Source: Gadus chalcogrammus
Lineage: Eukaryota > Chordata > Actinopteri > Gadiformes > Gadidae
Direction: 5' to 3'
NCBI RefSeq assembly: GCF_026213295.1
Contig: NC_079418.1
Span: 6,848,061-6,912,060 of the forward strand
Length of the DNA: 64,000 bases
The position numbers were made by a program, and so were the translations under genes. Every line of letters starts with the position of its first letter. Within the stretch, counting starts at the first letter, position 1. Of this stretch, positions 1-10,910 are shown piece by piece. The notes under the pieces are model-generated. The model had not been told where the DNA came from, ran no database searches, and was given only the letters and a program-made list of their open reading frames with translations.

Positions 1-2
1 TT

Positions 3-83
3 GACCCCGCTGACACCACCAAAGAAGAAGAAATAAAGCTCTTTGTGAAGAAGAACCCCAAAAAAAACTACGACGACTCTTAG
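3..83 (+). CDS. Possible 3' end of a coding exon, gene unknown
   Basis: An open frame enters from the left edge and ends at TAG 81-83 after 26 codons. The peptide is charged and lysine-rich: it begins DPADTTKEEE and ends NPKKNYDDS. I do not recognise the protein. The frame is short enough to be chance, but its composition (KEEE, KK pairs, no low-complexity run) resembles a real cytoplasmic C-terminus, and it is followed by AT-rich DNA as a 3' UTR would be. The sequence left of the window would settle it. No splice acceptor is visible because the frame runs off the edge. Confidence 0.3.
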   Translation, partial: DPADTTKEEEIKLFVKKNPKKNYDDS

Positions 84-895
84 CTGAGACGGACAGAAAA
101 ACGTTGGCGACTTAATGCTGACTCCGTGAGCACCTCCTGGCTTTAGTGTCAGCGTTTCGGAACGCTGAAGTTTGCACAAAAAAAGGGATAATCCGACAGA
201 AATTATCGAAGGAAGAGGGCAAAAAAGGGATACAAACACAAACCTTTGCCATCAATTTAGTGCACTTGTCGTTTTCTTTAAAACGTCGATAAATGTGTAG
301 AATTGCTAGATCAGATGACGAGGGATTATCGGGTTGTGAGCGAGCCCGGGAAACTCACGAAAACCAAAGGATCGGCATTTTGGTTGTCGCCATGGGGATG
401 ACTCCATCCTTATTATCATTATTCTATTTAATGTACAGAATACCTAATTTATAAACTGTTACCGATTTGTTATTCTATATTGGGCTAATTGTTTCAATTG
501 TTATTTAATTGCTTATTTGTATTATATTTGTCACCTCGTTTTAACATTTAGAATGTTGAACAATCTCTACAGGCACTGCCACTTTTCATTTCACTGCATT
601 TCTTGTCTTCTTTTGAATCTTGAATCTTGCCAGAATATCGAGGAGAGTTACTAACAAAGATTAGGGTCATCAGTTTGTTTATTGATTTCTTTATTAAATG
701 ATAATTTATTCATCGTTCTCTCCTTTACCCTATATTTTCTAACAGTTAGCAGACTGACTTGTGTCTTAATGTCGTAATCTGACTGATTATGGAAGCAGTA
801 GGGATACCCCATAGCCCCTCCCCGGATTTCATTTCATTGATCAGGGCATTTGATTCATTGATTGTGATCGGGATGTGAAGTTCATTTGAGGTGTT
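84..895. other. AT-rich non-coding stretch
   Basis: No coding potential seen. If the frame at 3-83 is real, this would include its 3' UTR. The part around 540-640 ends in a repeated TTGAATC motif, which resembles the 3' tails of teleost LINEs; another such tail is at 9780-9886. Confidence 0.4.
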
Positions 896-1035
896 GAGGT
901 GTCCCTGAACGAGACGCCTCACGCTGACTGCTCCTGACCAGCTGGCTGTCACCCTGAGGGGTCGACTCCGCCGTCGGTGTGTGAATGGGTGAATGAACCG
1001 TTGTGAGTCCCTTCGGATTAAAGCGTCAGCAAAAA
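896..1035 (+). mobile_element. tRNA-derived SINE, 5'-truncated copy
   Basis: This carries the middle and tail of the SINE family found in full at 36081-36337: the segment reading GAGGTGTCCCTGA..., the CCAGCTGGCTGTC block, and the tail ending in AAGCGTCAGCAAA. The tRNA-like head is missing. Confidence 0.7.
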
Positions 1036-1944
1036 TACTCCTTGTGGGAGAGACAAAGAAGTACAATGTGGAACCTAGAGGTCAAAGTTTAAAGAGGGTT
1101 CAACTTTCTTCACCTTAATACACTTTACACATTATACTTTATAATTTATGGTTCACAGTTTACACTTATTTTACACTTTATTGTTTATACAGTCTGTTTG
1201 GTTTGCCCTGTTTTTTTCTGTTTGTCTCTAATTTTTTCCTGTGTTTTCCACTGCTCCTGGGCTGTTGGAACAAAAAATATAATAATAATAGTTGTTATAT
1301 ATCGATCTATCTTATCTAATACCAATTTAGGTAGAATGACGGTAATTTTTAACTCATGTAGGCTATTCAGCATTTGGAAGTGTAGACTGTAACTGTTTAA
1401 TGTTCACACATTTATTAAATCCATAAGTCTTCGATTTATTTTCCCTTGCATTAAGAGGACATATCTTTTCAATGTAAGTACAAGAGACAGTACTTAAAAG
1501 TCTTACTTAAAGACAGGCAGACTAAATAGACACAATCAGCTTAAGGACATTGGCCTCCTACACTTAAAAGCATTAACCTCAGTCGGGATGGACTGGTCAC
1601 CGGGGTCAGACACGGTCCCCAAAGCAACCGCATGCATTTGATTCACGTGGATCCTCAGAGCGAACCTCGGTCAACATCGTTACAATCGCCAAGAAAACAC
1701 ATCACCACACTACCACTACCACCTCCGCTACTTATTTTTACATATTTTTACATATTTTTACATATTTGTACCTCTTTTTATTTATTTTATCTTGTATTGT
1801 TGCTGCAATTTGGCTGCTGAGGAATCAAGCCTAAGAATTGTACTCTTGTGTACTTGTAGGCCTACAATAAGATGTAATAAAAGTAACAGATTCTGATTCT
1901 GATTCACCACATTCAGGAATATGCGTGCTTCGAAATGGAAACGC
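1036..1944. other. AT-rich spacer without genes
   Basis: Only short frames occur. A small tandem of ATTTTTACAT lies at about 1733-1765. The stretch near 1830-1890 (AAGATGTAATAAAAG) may be a retroelement tail. Nothing else is supported. Confidence 0.4.
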
Positions 1945-2495
1945 GGCACACATATACAATAAGTGCGTAAGTGCCAGGACGTACAACATACAATAAGTGC
2001 GTATAAGTGCCAGGACGTAAAACATACAATAGGGCTTGGGGATTAATCATATTTTGATCGCGATAGCGATTTTAGCGTCAAACGATCACAAAACTATTAT
2101 AATCGAATTTGCTTGATACATATCTGTACATTCTTTTAGATTTGAATTTTTTTTTGAGCATTTTGTGTATTTTTTAAGGCACATTTTTAAAGTTCTCAGT
2201 TACAGAATGTTTTTGGGAGAGACATGCTGAATAAATACATCATGTTTTCAATAAACATTTGAAAAACAATGATTTCAATATTGACCACAATAATCGTTGT
2301 TTTGATTTTTTCCATAATCGAGCAGCCCTAACATACAATAAGTGTGTACATTAAGTGCCAGGACGTGCAACATACAATAAATATGTAGAATAAGTGCCAT
2401 AACGTACAAACATACAATAAGTGTGTATATTACATGCCAGGACGTACAACATACAATAAGTGTGTACATTAAGTGCCAGGACGTACAAGTATGAG
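1945..2495. repeat. Minisatellite of about 35 bp units, split by a MITE
   Basis: Units built on ACATACAATAAGTG and AAGTGCCAGGACGT repeat at about 1960-2029 and again at 2331-2490. The array is interrupted by the hAT-type insert at 2030-2330. Confidence 0.8.
2030..2330. mobile_element. Small non-autonomous hAT-type element
   Basis: The 301 bp element starts TAGGGCTTGG and ends GCAGCCCTA, giving imperfect terminal inverted repeats. It is flanked by an exact 8-bp duplication, ACATACAA, at 2022-2029 and 2331-2338. The 8-bp duplication and TAGGGCT ends are typical of hAT MITEs. One caution: the host is itself a tandem repeat containing ACATACAA, so the duplication alone is weaker evidence than usual. 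There is no coding capacity. Related end fragments occur near 30770-30850 and 59105-59160. Confidence 0.75.
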
Positions 2496-2772
2496 GGGTG
2501 GGAGGGGGAGGCTATGCAGAGTCTAGGTGAACTCTGAACAGCTTTCGGCACGCATTAATGTGCCAAATAGGCATTCCCATGTTGCCTCTGGCCGGGAATC
2601 CTCCTCTGGGAATAGCAAGTGACTGTGATGAATCACTTTTAGCTGGAGAACCACAGAATAATAATTATATTTTAGAATAATTTATGGTAAATGGATGTTG
2701 GCAATGGTTGCGATTCCGATGCAGAAAGCATTGAAATCTCATCAAATCAGCACGCTCAAATAAATAAATAAA

Positions 2773-2811
2773 TATATATATATATATATATTTTATATGC
2801 ATTGGGCTAAT

Positions 2812-2863
<52 letters not shown>
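2773..2863. repeat. TA and GT microsatellites
   Basis: A run of TA is followed, after a short interruption, by an uninterrupted GT run of about 45 bp. Confidence 0.95.
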
Positions 2864-2866
<3 letters not shown>

Positions 2867-2879
2867 TTGACATATACAG

Positions 2880-3085
2880 CGTTGTGTTTATAAAGTAGTA
2901 TTCGCGTTTAGTGTATTTAGTGTAGTTTTTACTGTAGTCTTTAGCATTAAGTGTATTTTGTTTAGTATTTTGTGTAATATTTAGCACTTTAAACTTCACA
3001 GGTGAACTTTATTGTTCACCTGCTTTGGCAATGAAAACGTTTGTTTCTCATGCCAATAAAGCTTTTTTGAATTGAATTGAATAGT
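2880..3085 (+). mobile_element. LINE-like 3' tail
   Basis: The block ends CCAATAAAGC... followed by GAATTGAATTGAA, an AATAAA-type signal plus a short tandem tail, as seen at the 3' ends of teleost non-LTR elements. No coding part is attached. Confidence 0.4.
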
Positions 3086-3333
3086 TGATAAAAGTGTTTG
3101 ACAATTATTAGTGGTCTACTTCAGGTGCAATAAGGATGAAGAAGCGCACGCCCATTAAAAAGGTATATAGAGAGAGAGAAGTGGAGAGAGAGAGAATCCC
3201 ACCGCGTTTAAACACACACATACAACCATATAAATATACAAAGATATGATGAATCACGAAGGAAGTGGGAACACATTTGGACGAGCTGCGATGGTGTGTG
3301 AAGTGTTGACATCTGGCACCACACTCACACATT

Positions 3334-3455
<122 letters not shown>

Positions 3456-3611
3456 CAACCAAATACATATAAAAACACACACAGTCAATGAGGTGGAAAA
3501 ACGTAGAGCTGTATTCTTTGACCTCCTCTGTATGTTGCACCGAAAGCACAAATTACTTTGCATCAATATAAATGTAACGGAAAGATGTCCTGATAGGCCT
3601 GTTACATGATT

Positions 3612-3701
<90 letters not shown>
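3612..3701. repeat. CT microsatellite
   Basis: About 90 bp of uninterrupted CT, followed by degenerate CT/CA-rich DNA up to about 3800. Confidence 0.95.
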
Positions 3702-3706
<5 letters not shown>

Positions 3707-4029
3707 CACACGCACAGACACACAGTCTCTCTCGCTCTCTCTCACGCACAAACACACACGCTCTCTCTCTTTCTCACAAACACCGACAATCAAACACGGA
3801 AACACACATTAGTCGACACGGTAATCGGCTTGAAAGACCCATTCTCAGAGACGCATCTCCCCGAGCGCGCACCGAACGCAGCGGCTGATGTTATATCTGC
3901 CCAGGCGGACAGCGGCGCGCGCGCTCCCCGCTCCCCGCTCGCACGGTCGTGCCGCTCGTGGCGCCTACGACGTGTGTGTCAGATCGGGGGTTTTCAAGCA
4001 AAAAAAAGAATCGTTTTTTTTTCACTCAC

Positions 4030-4600
4030 GTTGACTCCGGCGTCGTGTTTGTCGAAATCGTCGAAGTTCCTTAAAAAAAACGTTGATTCCCAGGAGCGCC
4101 TGTTCACTCCGAGTCCTTTGGCGGCAGCGGCGGCGGCAGCAGGTGATGATGAAGAGGATGATGATGATGATGATGATGATGAGGAGGATGCTGCGGCAGA
4201 GGAGACAAAAAAACGCGAAACACGTCCGCACGAGACAGGGATGAGAAGAAGCCAAGTGGCGCACGAGAGCAGACCCCAGTTGACGGGTTACCGGGGGTGA
4301 GGGAGCGCGGAGGAAAACAAGGACATTTTGGAGTCGGCAAACGCCAAGCTCTGCTATTGGACGAGAGGAAAAAGAGGCGGGCCAAGAGGGCTGGAGTCCG
4401 GGATGGCGCATGACGCGGTAATAAGGCATTGATTGGTCGCCTCTCGCGATAGTGTTGGTTTTTAGGGGCCATGTGTGACACGTTTTTGTTTTTGTTGTTG
4501 TGTTTTGTTGACGTCCGCCAATAAAGGCCAACCCAACCGACACCTCGAACACCTTGATGCGCTTTGTTAGTTTTCTTATTGGTTCAGGGCTGCTAATTGA
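4030..4600 (-). promoter_or_regulatory. Candidate CpG-rich promoter and leader exon pointing left
   Basis: From about 3840 to 4320 the DNA is rich in CpG (for example GCGGCGCGCGCGC near 3910) and contains GCC/GCA and GAT trinucleotide runs. Reading leftwards, three CCAAT boxes occur on the minus strand near 4352, 4427 and 4577. They lie upstream of a GC-rich transcribed-looking block, which ends with a good splice donor, CAAC|GTGAGTG, at 4030/4029. This is the usual layout of a housekeeping promoter with a non-coding first exon. The downstream gene would lie to the left and is not identified. This is inference from composition and motifs only. Confidence 0.35.
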
Positions 4601-4629
4601 AAGGATTTGAATATGGCTCTGCCGTGCGC

Positions 4630-4775
<146 letters not shown>

Positions 4776-5030
4776 CGTGCAGTGGAGGGGGGGTACTACA
4801 CCACGCGTGGCTGCTCGGGTTAAATGTGGGTTGATGCACTTTAGCGAAATGGCGCACGTGCACAAGCGCAGACCTACGCGCGCGCCTAAAGACACACGCA
4901 GACATACCCACCACAGGAGCAGCCCGGCGGCAGCACAGTCTCGCGCAAACAATCTTGAATCACAAATAAAAAAAGACACGCGGACTGCAGCAGCAGCCCT
5001 CACGCCAGAGCCGAAACCCCCCGGGAGCGC

Positions 5031-5033
<3 letters not shown>

Positions 5034-5126
<93 letters not shown>

Positions 5127-5305
5127 AGCACTTGCGTGTGCGTGTGTGTGTGTCTCTTGAGTAGTGGCCTACTTTTCAACCCGGGTGGGGTCGAGCAGAG
5201 ATTTCTCGGGTTTGTGTTATTTTTCGTGCGACTATTACTTTTCTCGTTCTTCTGTGGCCCCCCTTGGTGAGCGGATGAAAGAAGGGTTAAATCGCGAGAT
5301 GTTGG

Positions 5306-5369
<64 letters not shown>
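5034..5369. repeat. Two GT microsatellites
   Basis: Runs at 5034-5122 and 5308-5369 are separated by about 180 bp of unique-looking DNA. Confidence 0.95.
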
Positions 5370-5372
<3 letters not shown>

Positions 5373-5498
5373 GCGTAAAAGCACACAATATGTCTCTCAG
5401 AACAAATAAACAAACACACGTATGTGTAACAACAATTGCACGAAGTTTCCGCACGAAGCGCGGTACGCTGTGACGTCACTTAGCTGTACGCTGTGACG

Positions 5499-6273
5499 TT
5501 TCACATTCCTAAAAACAAACATTTAGGGGTGTTTTTGAATGCCCATAGCCAGCCATTGTGAAGCAGGCAGGGGCGATTCGAAATGATCACTCGAGACAGG
5601 ACCGATATTCAAAATTTCGGTGTTAACTACTCTATTTCTTCCTAGACAAACCAGAAAGGGGGCTTAATGTTAAAAATACCGGAATGTACTTTAATAAACA
5701 TCTGAGAATTTGTCGTCCGAGAGCGTCGCAAACTTCCGGTTCTGGGATTCGAATCCCCATCGAACGCCAGAAACATGGAGGAGTGTGTGTGTGTGTGGGT
5801 TACCATGTGTGTAGTTTGGCCAGTGTCCGAGGTGTGTGTGCGAACGTAGGACCGTGTGTGTGTGTGTGTGTGTGTGTGTTTGATCCTCACTTTGATTCTA
5901 TGAAAGGGGGATGGGTTGGACAGAACTATGTGTGTGTGCGGTCGCTCGCGTGCGTGTGTCTGCGTCAGCCTGTTTCTGAGGCCTGTGTGTGTTTGTTCCT
6001 TGTTTCAAGTCTATGGGGGGGGCTAGACAGTCTTGCCCCGGTCCACACCCCCGGGGGAGGGCGTCCTATAAGGGTCCCGGGTGGCCTTCCTCCTGCTGCC
6101 TCATCCTCTTCCTCAGCTGCTCTCCGATGTCAGCGAGGGGGTTGGAGCGGGAGGCCAGGGAGCGGATCGCCTCCCCGAACCAACATCTCTGTAAAAGATA
6201 ACATCATACAAATAAAAGCAATTGACACCAAAGTGCTTAATGAGGCTACAGTACTCTCCTCGCTAAGCTACTA
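5499..6273. repeat. Partial segmental copy of the slx9 3' region
   Basis: This block is nearly identical to 17071-17750 joined directly to 18305-18393. About 555 bp present in the 17-18 kb copy are missing here. Its left edge falls inside the right arm of the palindromic element described at 16511-17268. Its right edge runs into a GT tract, as does the other copy. It carries the last coding exon of slx9 without its splice acceptor. The 17 kb copy is contiguous with the rest of slx9, so it is taken as the source. Confidence 0.9.
6066..6180 (-). pseudogene. Displaced copy of the last slx9 exon
   Basis: Reading leftwards, the frame starts at FGEAIRSLASRSNP, continues through IGEQLRKRMRQQ, and ends at a TAG at 6066-6068, matching the functional exon at 17635-17767. 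One substitution is visible near the end (EGHPGPL instead of EGQPGPL). The splice acceptor and the first residues (ESEMSR in the functional exon) are absent, cut off by the junction at 6180. Without an acceptor it should not be spliced in, so it is called a pseudo-exon. It lies downstream of the real stop, on the same strand. Confidence 0.85.
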
Positions 6274-6325
6274 AGTGTGTGTGTGTGTGTGTTTTGTTGT
6301 GTGTGTTTCGGTGTGTGTGTGTTTC

Positions 6326-6402
<77 letters not shown>
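6273..6402. repeat. GT microsatellite
   Basis: A GT-rich run with TTTCG interruptions in its first third, then about 75 bp of pure GT. Confidence 0.95.
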
Positions 6403-6410
<8 letters not shown>

Positions 6411-6419
6411 CTGTGCGTG

Positions 6420-6975
6420 TGTGTGTCGCTGAATGTGTGCGTTTGTTGGTTTTAATTGAACCACCATTATCATTTATCATCAAAGTTCAACCCCTGGGCA
6501 TATTTAATAGTTTAAGTCATGTTTTACAAGACCTCATACTTTCCTCAAACAATATCTGAGAAAATCAACAATTTTATTGAAATATGAAGCAGACGAGATT
6601 TTGCGGTTCCGGAGTGTATTTTTACAACAACCATCGTTAAAATCCCTTGTCCATTAACCCCACCGCACTGCAACCGTTCGTAATTTAATTCCTGTTGTCT
6701 AACATTAGCGTACTAACGCACTGCTGCATAGTGTAGCAGTCGACGGAAAGTTCGTAAATTAACTAAATAATAAACAGAATATGGTATTTGTTATCATCTT
6801 TTTAAAATAAATATTTGTCGGATTCTCTGTTCTTGAGGCAAACGTAACCCCTTAAATTGTCCAATCAGATACCAGCATGAGTCCCCCCTCCCCCCCACCG
6901 ACTGATCCTAATGGAAAAATACCAGAGGGAGAGAGTAAAATACATACAGTATTAGGAGCTATATAGGGCATCTAC
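6420..6975. other. AT-rich spacer
   Basis: No exon-like frame, terminal repeats or RNA gene recognised. Confidence 0.5.
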
Positions 6976-6979
6976 GTTA

Positions 6980-7146
6980 CACACACACACAACTCCACAG
7001 AGTGGTGACCTGGAATGGGCTTTTAATGAACACACAAACACGCACACACACATACTCATACACACACACAAATACATATATACATACCCACACACACACA
7101 CGCACGCACGCACCCACCCACCCACCCACCCACCCACCCACCCACA

Positions 7147-7231
<85 letters not shown>
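6980..7231. repeat. AC / CACC compound simple repeat
   Basis: Degenerate AC, then CACC units at about 7108-7145, then pure AC from about 7153 to 7231. Confidence 0.9.
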
Positions 7232-7234
<3 letters not shown>

Positions 7235-7289
7235 TCAGCACTTTGTAACTGATTTGAAAACTGCTATATAAATAAAGTTTATAATTAGG

Positions 7290-8800
7290 GGTCCGAGCTA
7301 GGCCCCTATTGTTTCTGTAACGTTTTTTTTTTCTTTTTTCCTATACTGTATGAGTCGAAAACTCTTGAAAATTTCAGGCATGGTTACCAATAACCCCCTC
7401 TACCCATAAACCCACATTTGTGGTACTGCACCCAAAGGTGGCGCTATTGTAAAAAATCACGAATTAGGCTTATTTCTCCTCACCAGATTGACCTTGACTC
7501 AAAATTCTTTCAGAATATTAATCTCTAGAATCAGACGCATTTATAAAACCCCGGTCTTATGGTGTACAGTTTTTTACTTTCCCCACGATTTCATATTTAA
7601 GCTAAACATGATAAAAAGATTCAAAGGCTACAAAATTGAGCCATTTCAGAAATATTGGCCATTGAAGTTGGAGCAGTTAGCCCACTTTCCTTATATGAGC
7701 ATTTTGTTATTGTATAAAAAAAACATACGACTATTATTAGGTGGATACCAATGCCCACCACTACTAATAAACCCAAATTGTGGTACTTATTTCTCCTTAC
7801 GAGATTGACCTAGACTCAAAATTCTTTCATCATATTAATCTCCAAAATCAGATGCATCTTTTTCACCCTGGTCTTCTGCTCTAAAAATGTTTACTTTTCC
7901 CACAATTTCATAGAAAAGCCAATCGTCCAGTGTCAATCCATTTAGCCTATATGACCATTTTGTTATTGTGTAACTACCATACGGCTATCAGTAGGTGGAC
8001 TCTTTTAAGAAAGCCCTTAATTCTCTTGTGAAATGTGTGCTTGGAGTTTTCTTGATGTTGTGTGTTTGTGAATCGACATTTTCAACTTGTGGAATTGTTA
8101 ATGTCAGTGGCTCAACGGGTTAATACAGTGTACTGGTGATCCTTAGGTTGAGAGTTTGAATCCTAATTAGAGCATTATGAACAAGCTGAACATGACATTC
8201 TGTAATTGGCACTCACTTAAAAAACACAACATTGAACAGCACCTGAAAAGCATCAGGCAATCAACATTCCGCCTCATTAGTTTCCTAGAATTGGTCTGAC
8301 AAGTCACAGTATGGCATTAAGGGGAACTTCTTCGTTAACCATTTTTCTTCATAATTAACTGTCATATTTATATTTCTTCCGTTAGTGTTCTTGACTACAA
8401 AGGTTTAATTTCCCGAGAATTCCAAAGATTTTTCAGGTATATGCTTTTAAGAAAGCCCTTAATTCACTTCAGAATTGTGTGCTGGAGTTTTCTGGACAAT
8501 GTTTGTTTATCTTAGACATTTTGACCATGTGAATGAGGCTGCAGTTCAGGGTTATCAGTGGCTCAATGGGATAATGCCTTGTACAGGTGATCCTTAGGTT
8601 GAGAGTTTGAATCCCGATTATAGCATTATGAACAAGCTGAACATGACATTCGGCCATTGGTTTGTAGCTCACCTGAAAGCCGAGGCACAGTATTGCATTA
8701 AGTGGAACATCTTCATCAACATCTTTCCTTCATTATCATATGTCATATTTATATATCTTCCATTAGTGTGTTCTTGACTTTTAATTTTGCTTGGACCCCC
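7290..8800. repeat. Two diverged tandem duplications
   Basis: A first pair of related segments lies at about 7480-7760 and 7795-7990. They share AGATTGACCT and ACTCAAAATTCTTTCA blocks. A second pair lies at about 8005-8215 and 8446-8660, with a period near 440 bp. They share CTTTTAAGAAAGCCCTTAAT and GGTTGAGAGTTTGAATCC. The second pair contains weak tRNA-like A-box and B-box sequences. No coding capacity is seen. Confidence 0.7.
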
Positions 8801-8873
8801 TTAATCACCGCTTGAGGTTATATTTATTATTATATATACATATACATAGACAAATACACATTTTCATACATAT

Positions 8874-8874
<1 letters not shown>

Positions 8875-8907
<33 letters not shown>

Positions 8908-9058
8908 TGACACACATACACATATATGCACACACAGACACACATACACAAATACAAATATACATACACACACACACACAAACGTATACAAATACATACA
9001 TGTACACACACGTATACAAATACCTATATATACACACAGGTACACATATATACACACT
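8875..9058. repeat. AC-rich degenerate simple repeat
   Basis: A pure AC run at 8878-8903 is followed by ACATATATACACAC-type degenerate repeats. Confidence 0.85.
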
Positions 9059-9059
9059 G

Positions 9060-9190
9060 TACAATTACAATTAGGGCATTTAGCAGACGCTTTTACCCAA
9101 AGCAACCTACATCGGTTAATACACATATTGACACACCGACGGCAGAGTCAACTATGCAAGGCGACAGCCAGCTCGTCAGGAGCAGTTAGT
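9060..9190 (-). mobile_element. SINE fragment, 3' part
   Basis: Reverse-strand copy beginning with the family tail (GCATTTAGCAGACGCTTTTA on the plus strand) and running into the CAGCCAGCTCGTCAGGAGCA block. The tRNA-like head is missing. Confidence 0.75.
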
Positions 9191-9280
9191 GTTAGAAAAG
9201 CGCCTCCATCAGCTCCTACACCGACCCCCTGAACCTGTACCGCACACACACACAAAAACACACACACACAAAAAACACAC

Positions 9281-9406
<126 letters not shown>

Positions 9407-9900
9407 TTATTTTGAGCTGGTAATTAATCTTCAATTAAAAAACACCTTTGAGGAAACAAGTAGGTCGACTTTAGACCGCTGGGGTTATACGTTTATTTTA
9501 AATAGAAACTAAACTCTCCTACATTGGTACATATTACGCATAAATGTCATTATTTTACATTTTTTTATTCCATGTAGTTTTCTAATTGATTTACAATTAT
9601 TAAATTTTTATTTGATACTTGTCATTTCAAATCATGCCCAGTATTCTATTTCATTTGAAGTTTTATTTTTATTCTAATTATTCATGCCCACTATTCCATT
9701 TGGTTTACAGCTATTATCATAATTTTATTTTAATACAATTATTTCATTCCAGTTTATGTTTCTCTGACTTTTATTTTTATATCACATTGTTGAAGAAGCC
9801 TGAGACTCAAGAATAGCATTGCGAGCGACTGCTGCTGTAATTCTTGTGAATACGACAATAAACCATCTTGAATCTTGAATCACCTTTAAACCTTATTATC
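9407..9900 (+). mobile_element. AT-rich DNA ending in a LINE-like tail
   Basis: The last 110 bp contain GACAATAAACC followed by CTTGAATCTTGAATC, a probable non-LTR element 3' end. The rest is AT-rich with no recognisable frame. Confidence 0.4.
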
Positions 9901-10079
9901 CAAGGTTACAGGTGTAGTGATGCCAGTTACTGCCTCTGTTACTTAGTAACGCGTTACTGGCCTCGGGCCACTTTTTTCAGTAAGGAGTAATCTAACGCGT
10001 TACTATTTCCAAACCAGTAATCAGATTAAAATTACTCATCAAAGTCTCTGTGCATTACTATTCTGGTAATCTTTTTAAC

Positions 10080-10785
10080 AGACCACCGATTTGCGTTGAG
10101 AGCAATGGAGTGGTGTGTGTGGGTGTGTGTGTGTGTCTGTCTGCATGTTTGTGTGAGAGTGTGTGTGCATGTGAAGCGTAAGTCTCCAAAGACTTCAATC
10201 GATCAGAGGCGAGTTTCGACCTTGACTCTCCAGAGTCCGCTCCACCAGTTGTTATTAGCGGCGGAATTAGTCGCGCGGTGCTGCGTGCGAGCTTGTGGAG
10301 CTGTGTCCGGTGATCGCCCCGTAAAGCGCGCAGTGATATATCTATTCATTAAAAGTTGGCAGAAGCGTTTGAATGCCGTGTGTCAGTGCGTGCACCCAGG
10401 GCCGTAGCATCAAATTCTGGGCCCTGTATACAAGAGGTACTGATGGGGGGGACCAGTTGTTGACCGGGGTGGAAGACCAGTTGTTGACCGGGGGGGGGGA
10501 AGCATTTGTTGACAGGGTCAAGACAGTTAGTATAATACATTTTGTCTTACAAGAAGGTTGTCTCATATCTGGCTGTAGGCGAGTTTGGTAACTAAGATTC
10601 CTAGTGTTTAGAATTACGATTGCTTGTTCTAACTTTCCATCTGTTGGTCACTCTGGCTAGTCACTTAAGGTGAGAACAAAAGCCTTGATAGCTGGGCGGA
10701 GCTAAGTCTGCCTAAGCTACCTTGCCCATTTAAGGGCTAGCTATTATTAGCGTCAGCTGTAGCGTCAGGACCCAGCAAAGGAAGA
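10080..10785. other. GC-moderate spacer with short tandem units
   Basis: Holds a GT-rich patch (10110-10165) and two or three copies of GACCAGTTGTTGACCGGGG at 10451-10500. No gene recognised. Part of this may be the 5' flank of the LINE that follows. Confidence 0.4.
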
Positions 10786-10787
10786 CC

Positions 10788-10870
10788 TGGGAAACAAAGA
10801 CTAAGGGAGTCTCTCTGTGGGAGTCAAGATCCGGGAAACAAAGACTAAGGGAGTCTCTCTGTGGGAGTCC
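10788..10870. repeat. Two-copy tandem repeat of about 45 bp
   Basis: GGGAAACAAAGACTAAGGGA followed by GTCTCTCTGTGGGAGTC occurs twice in direct tandem, just upstream of the LINE coding remains. Confidence 0.9.
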
Positions 10871-10910
10871 CTCGAGGAAGCCCGGGGAGGCCCCCTGCCC
10901 TATTGCAGCT

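Noticed and set aside
5684..6274. 196-residue plus-strand frame, and its twin at 17259-17774, as a conserved gene
   Set aside because: The similarity is explained by the segmental duplication. The real coding sense is the opposite strand (last slx9 exon), and much of the frame is GT repeat.
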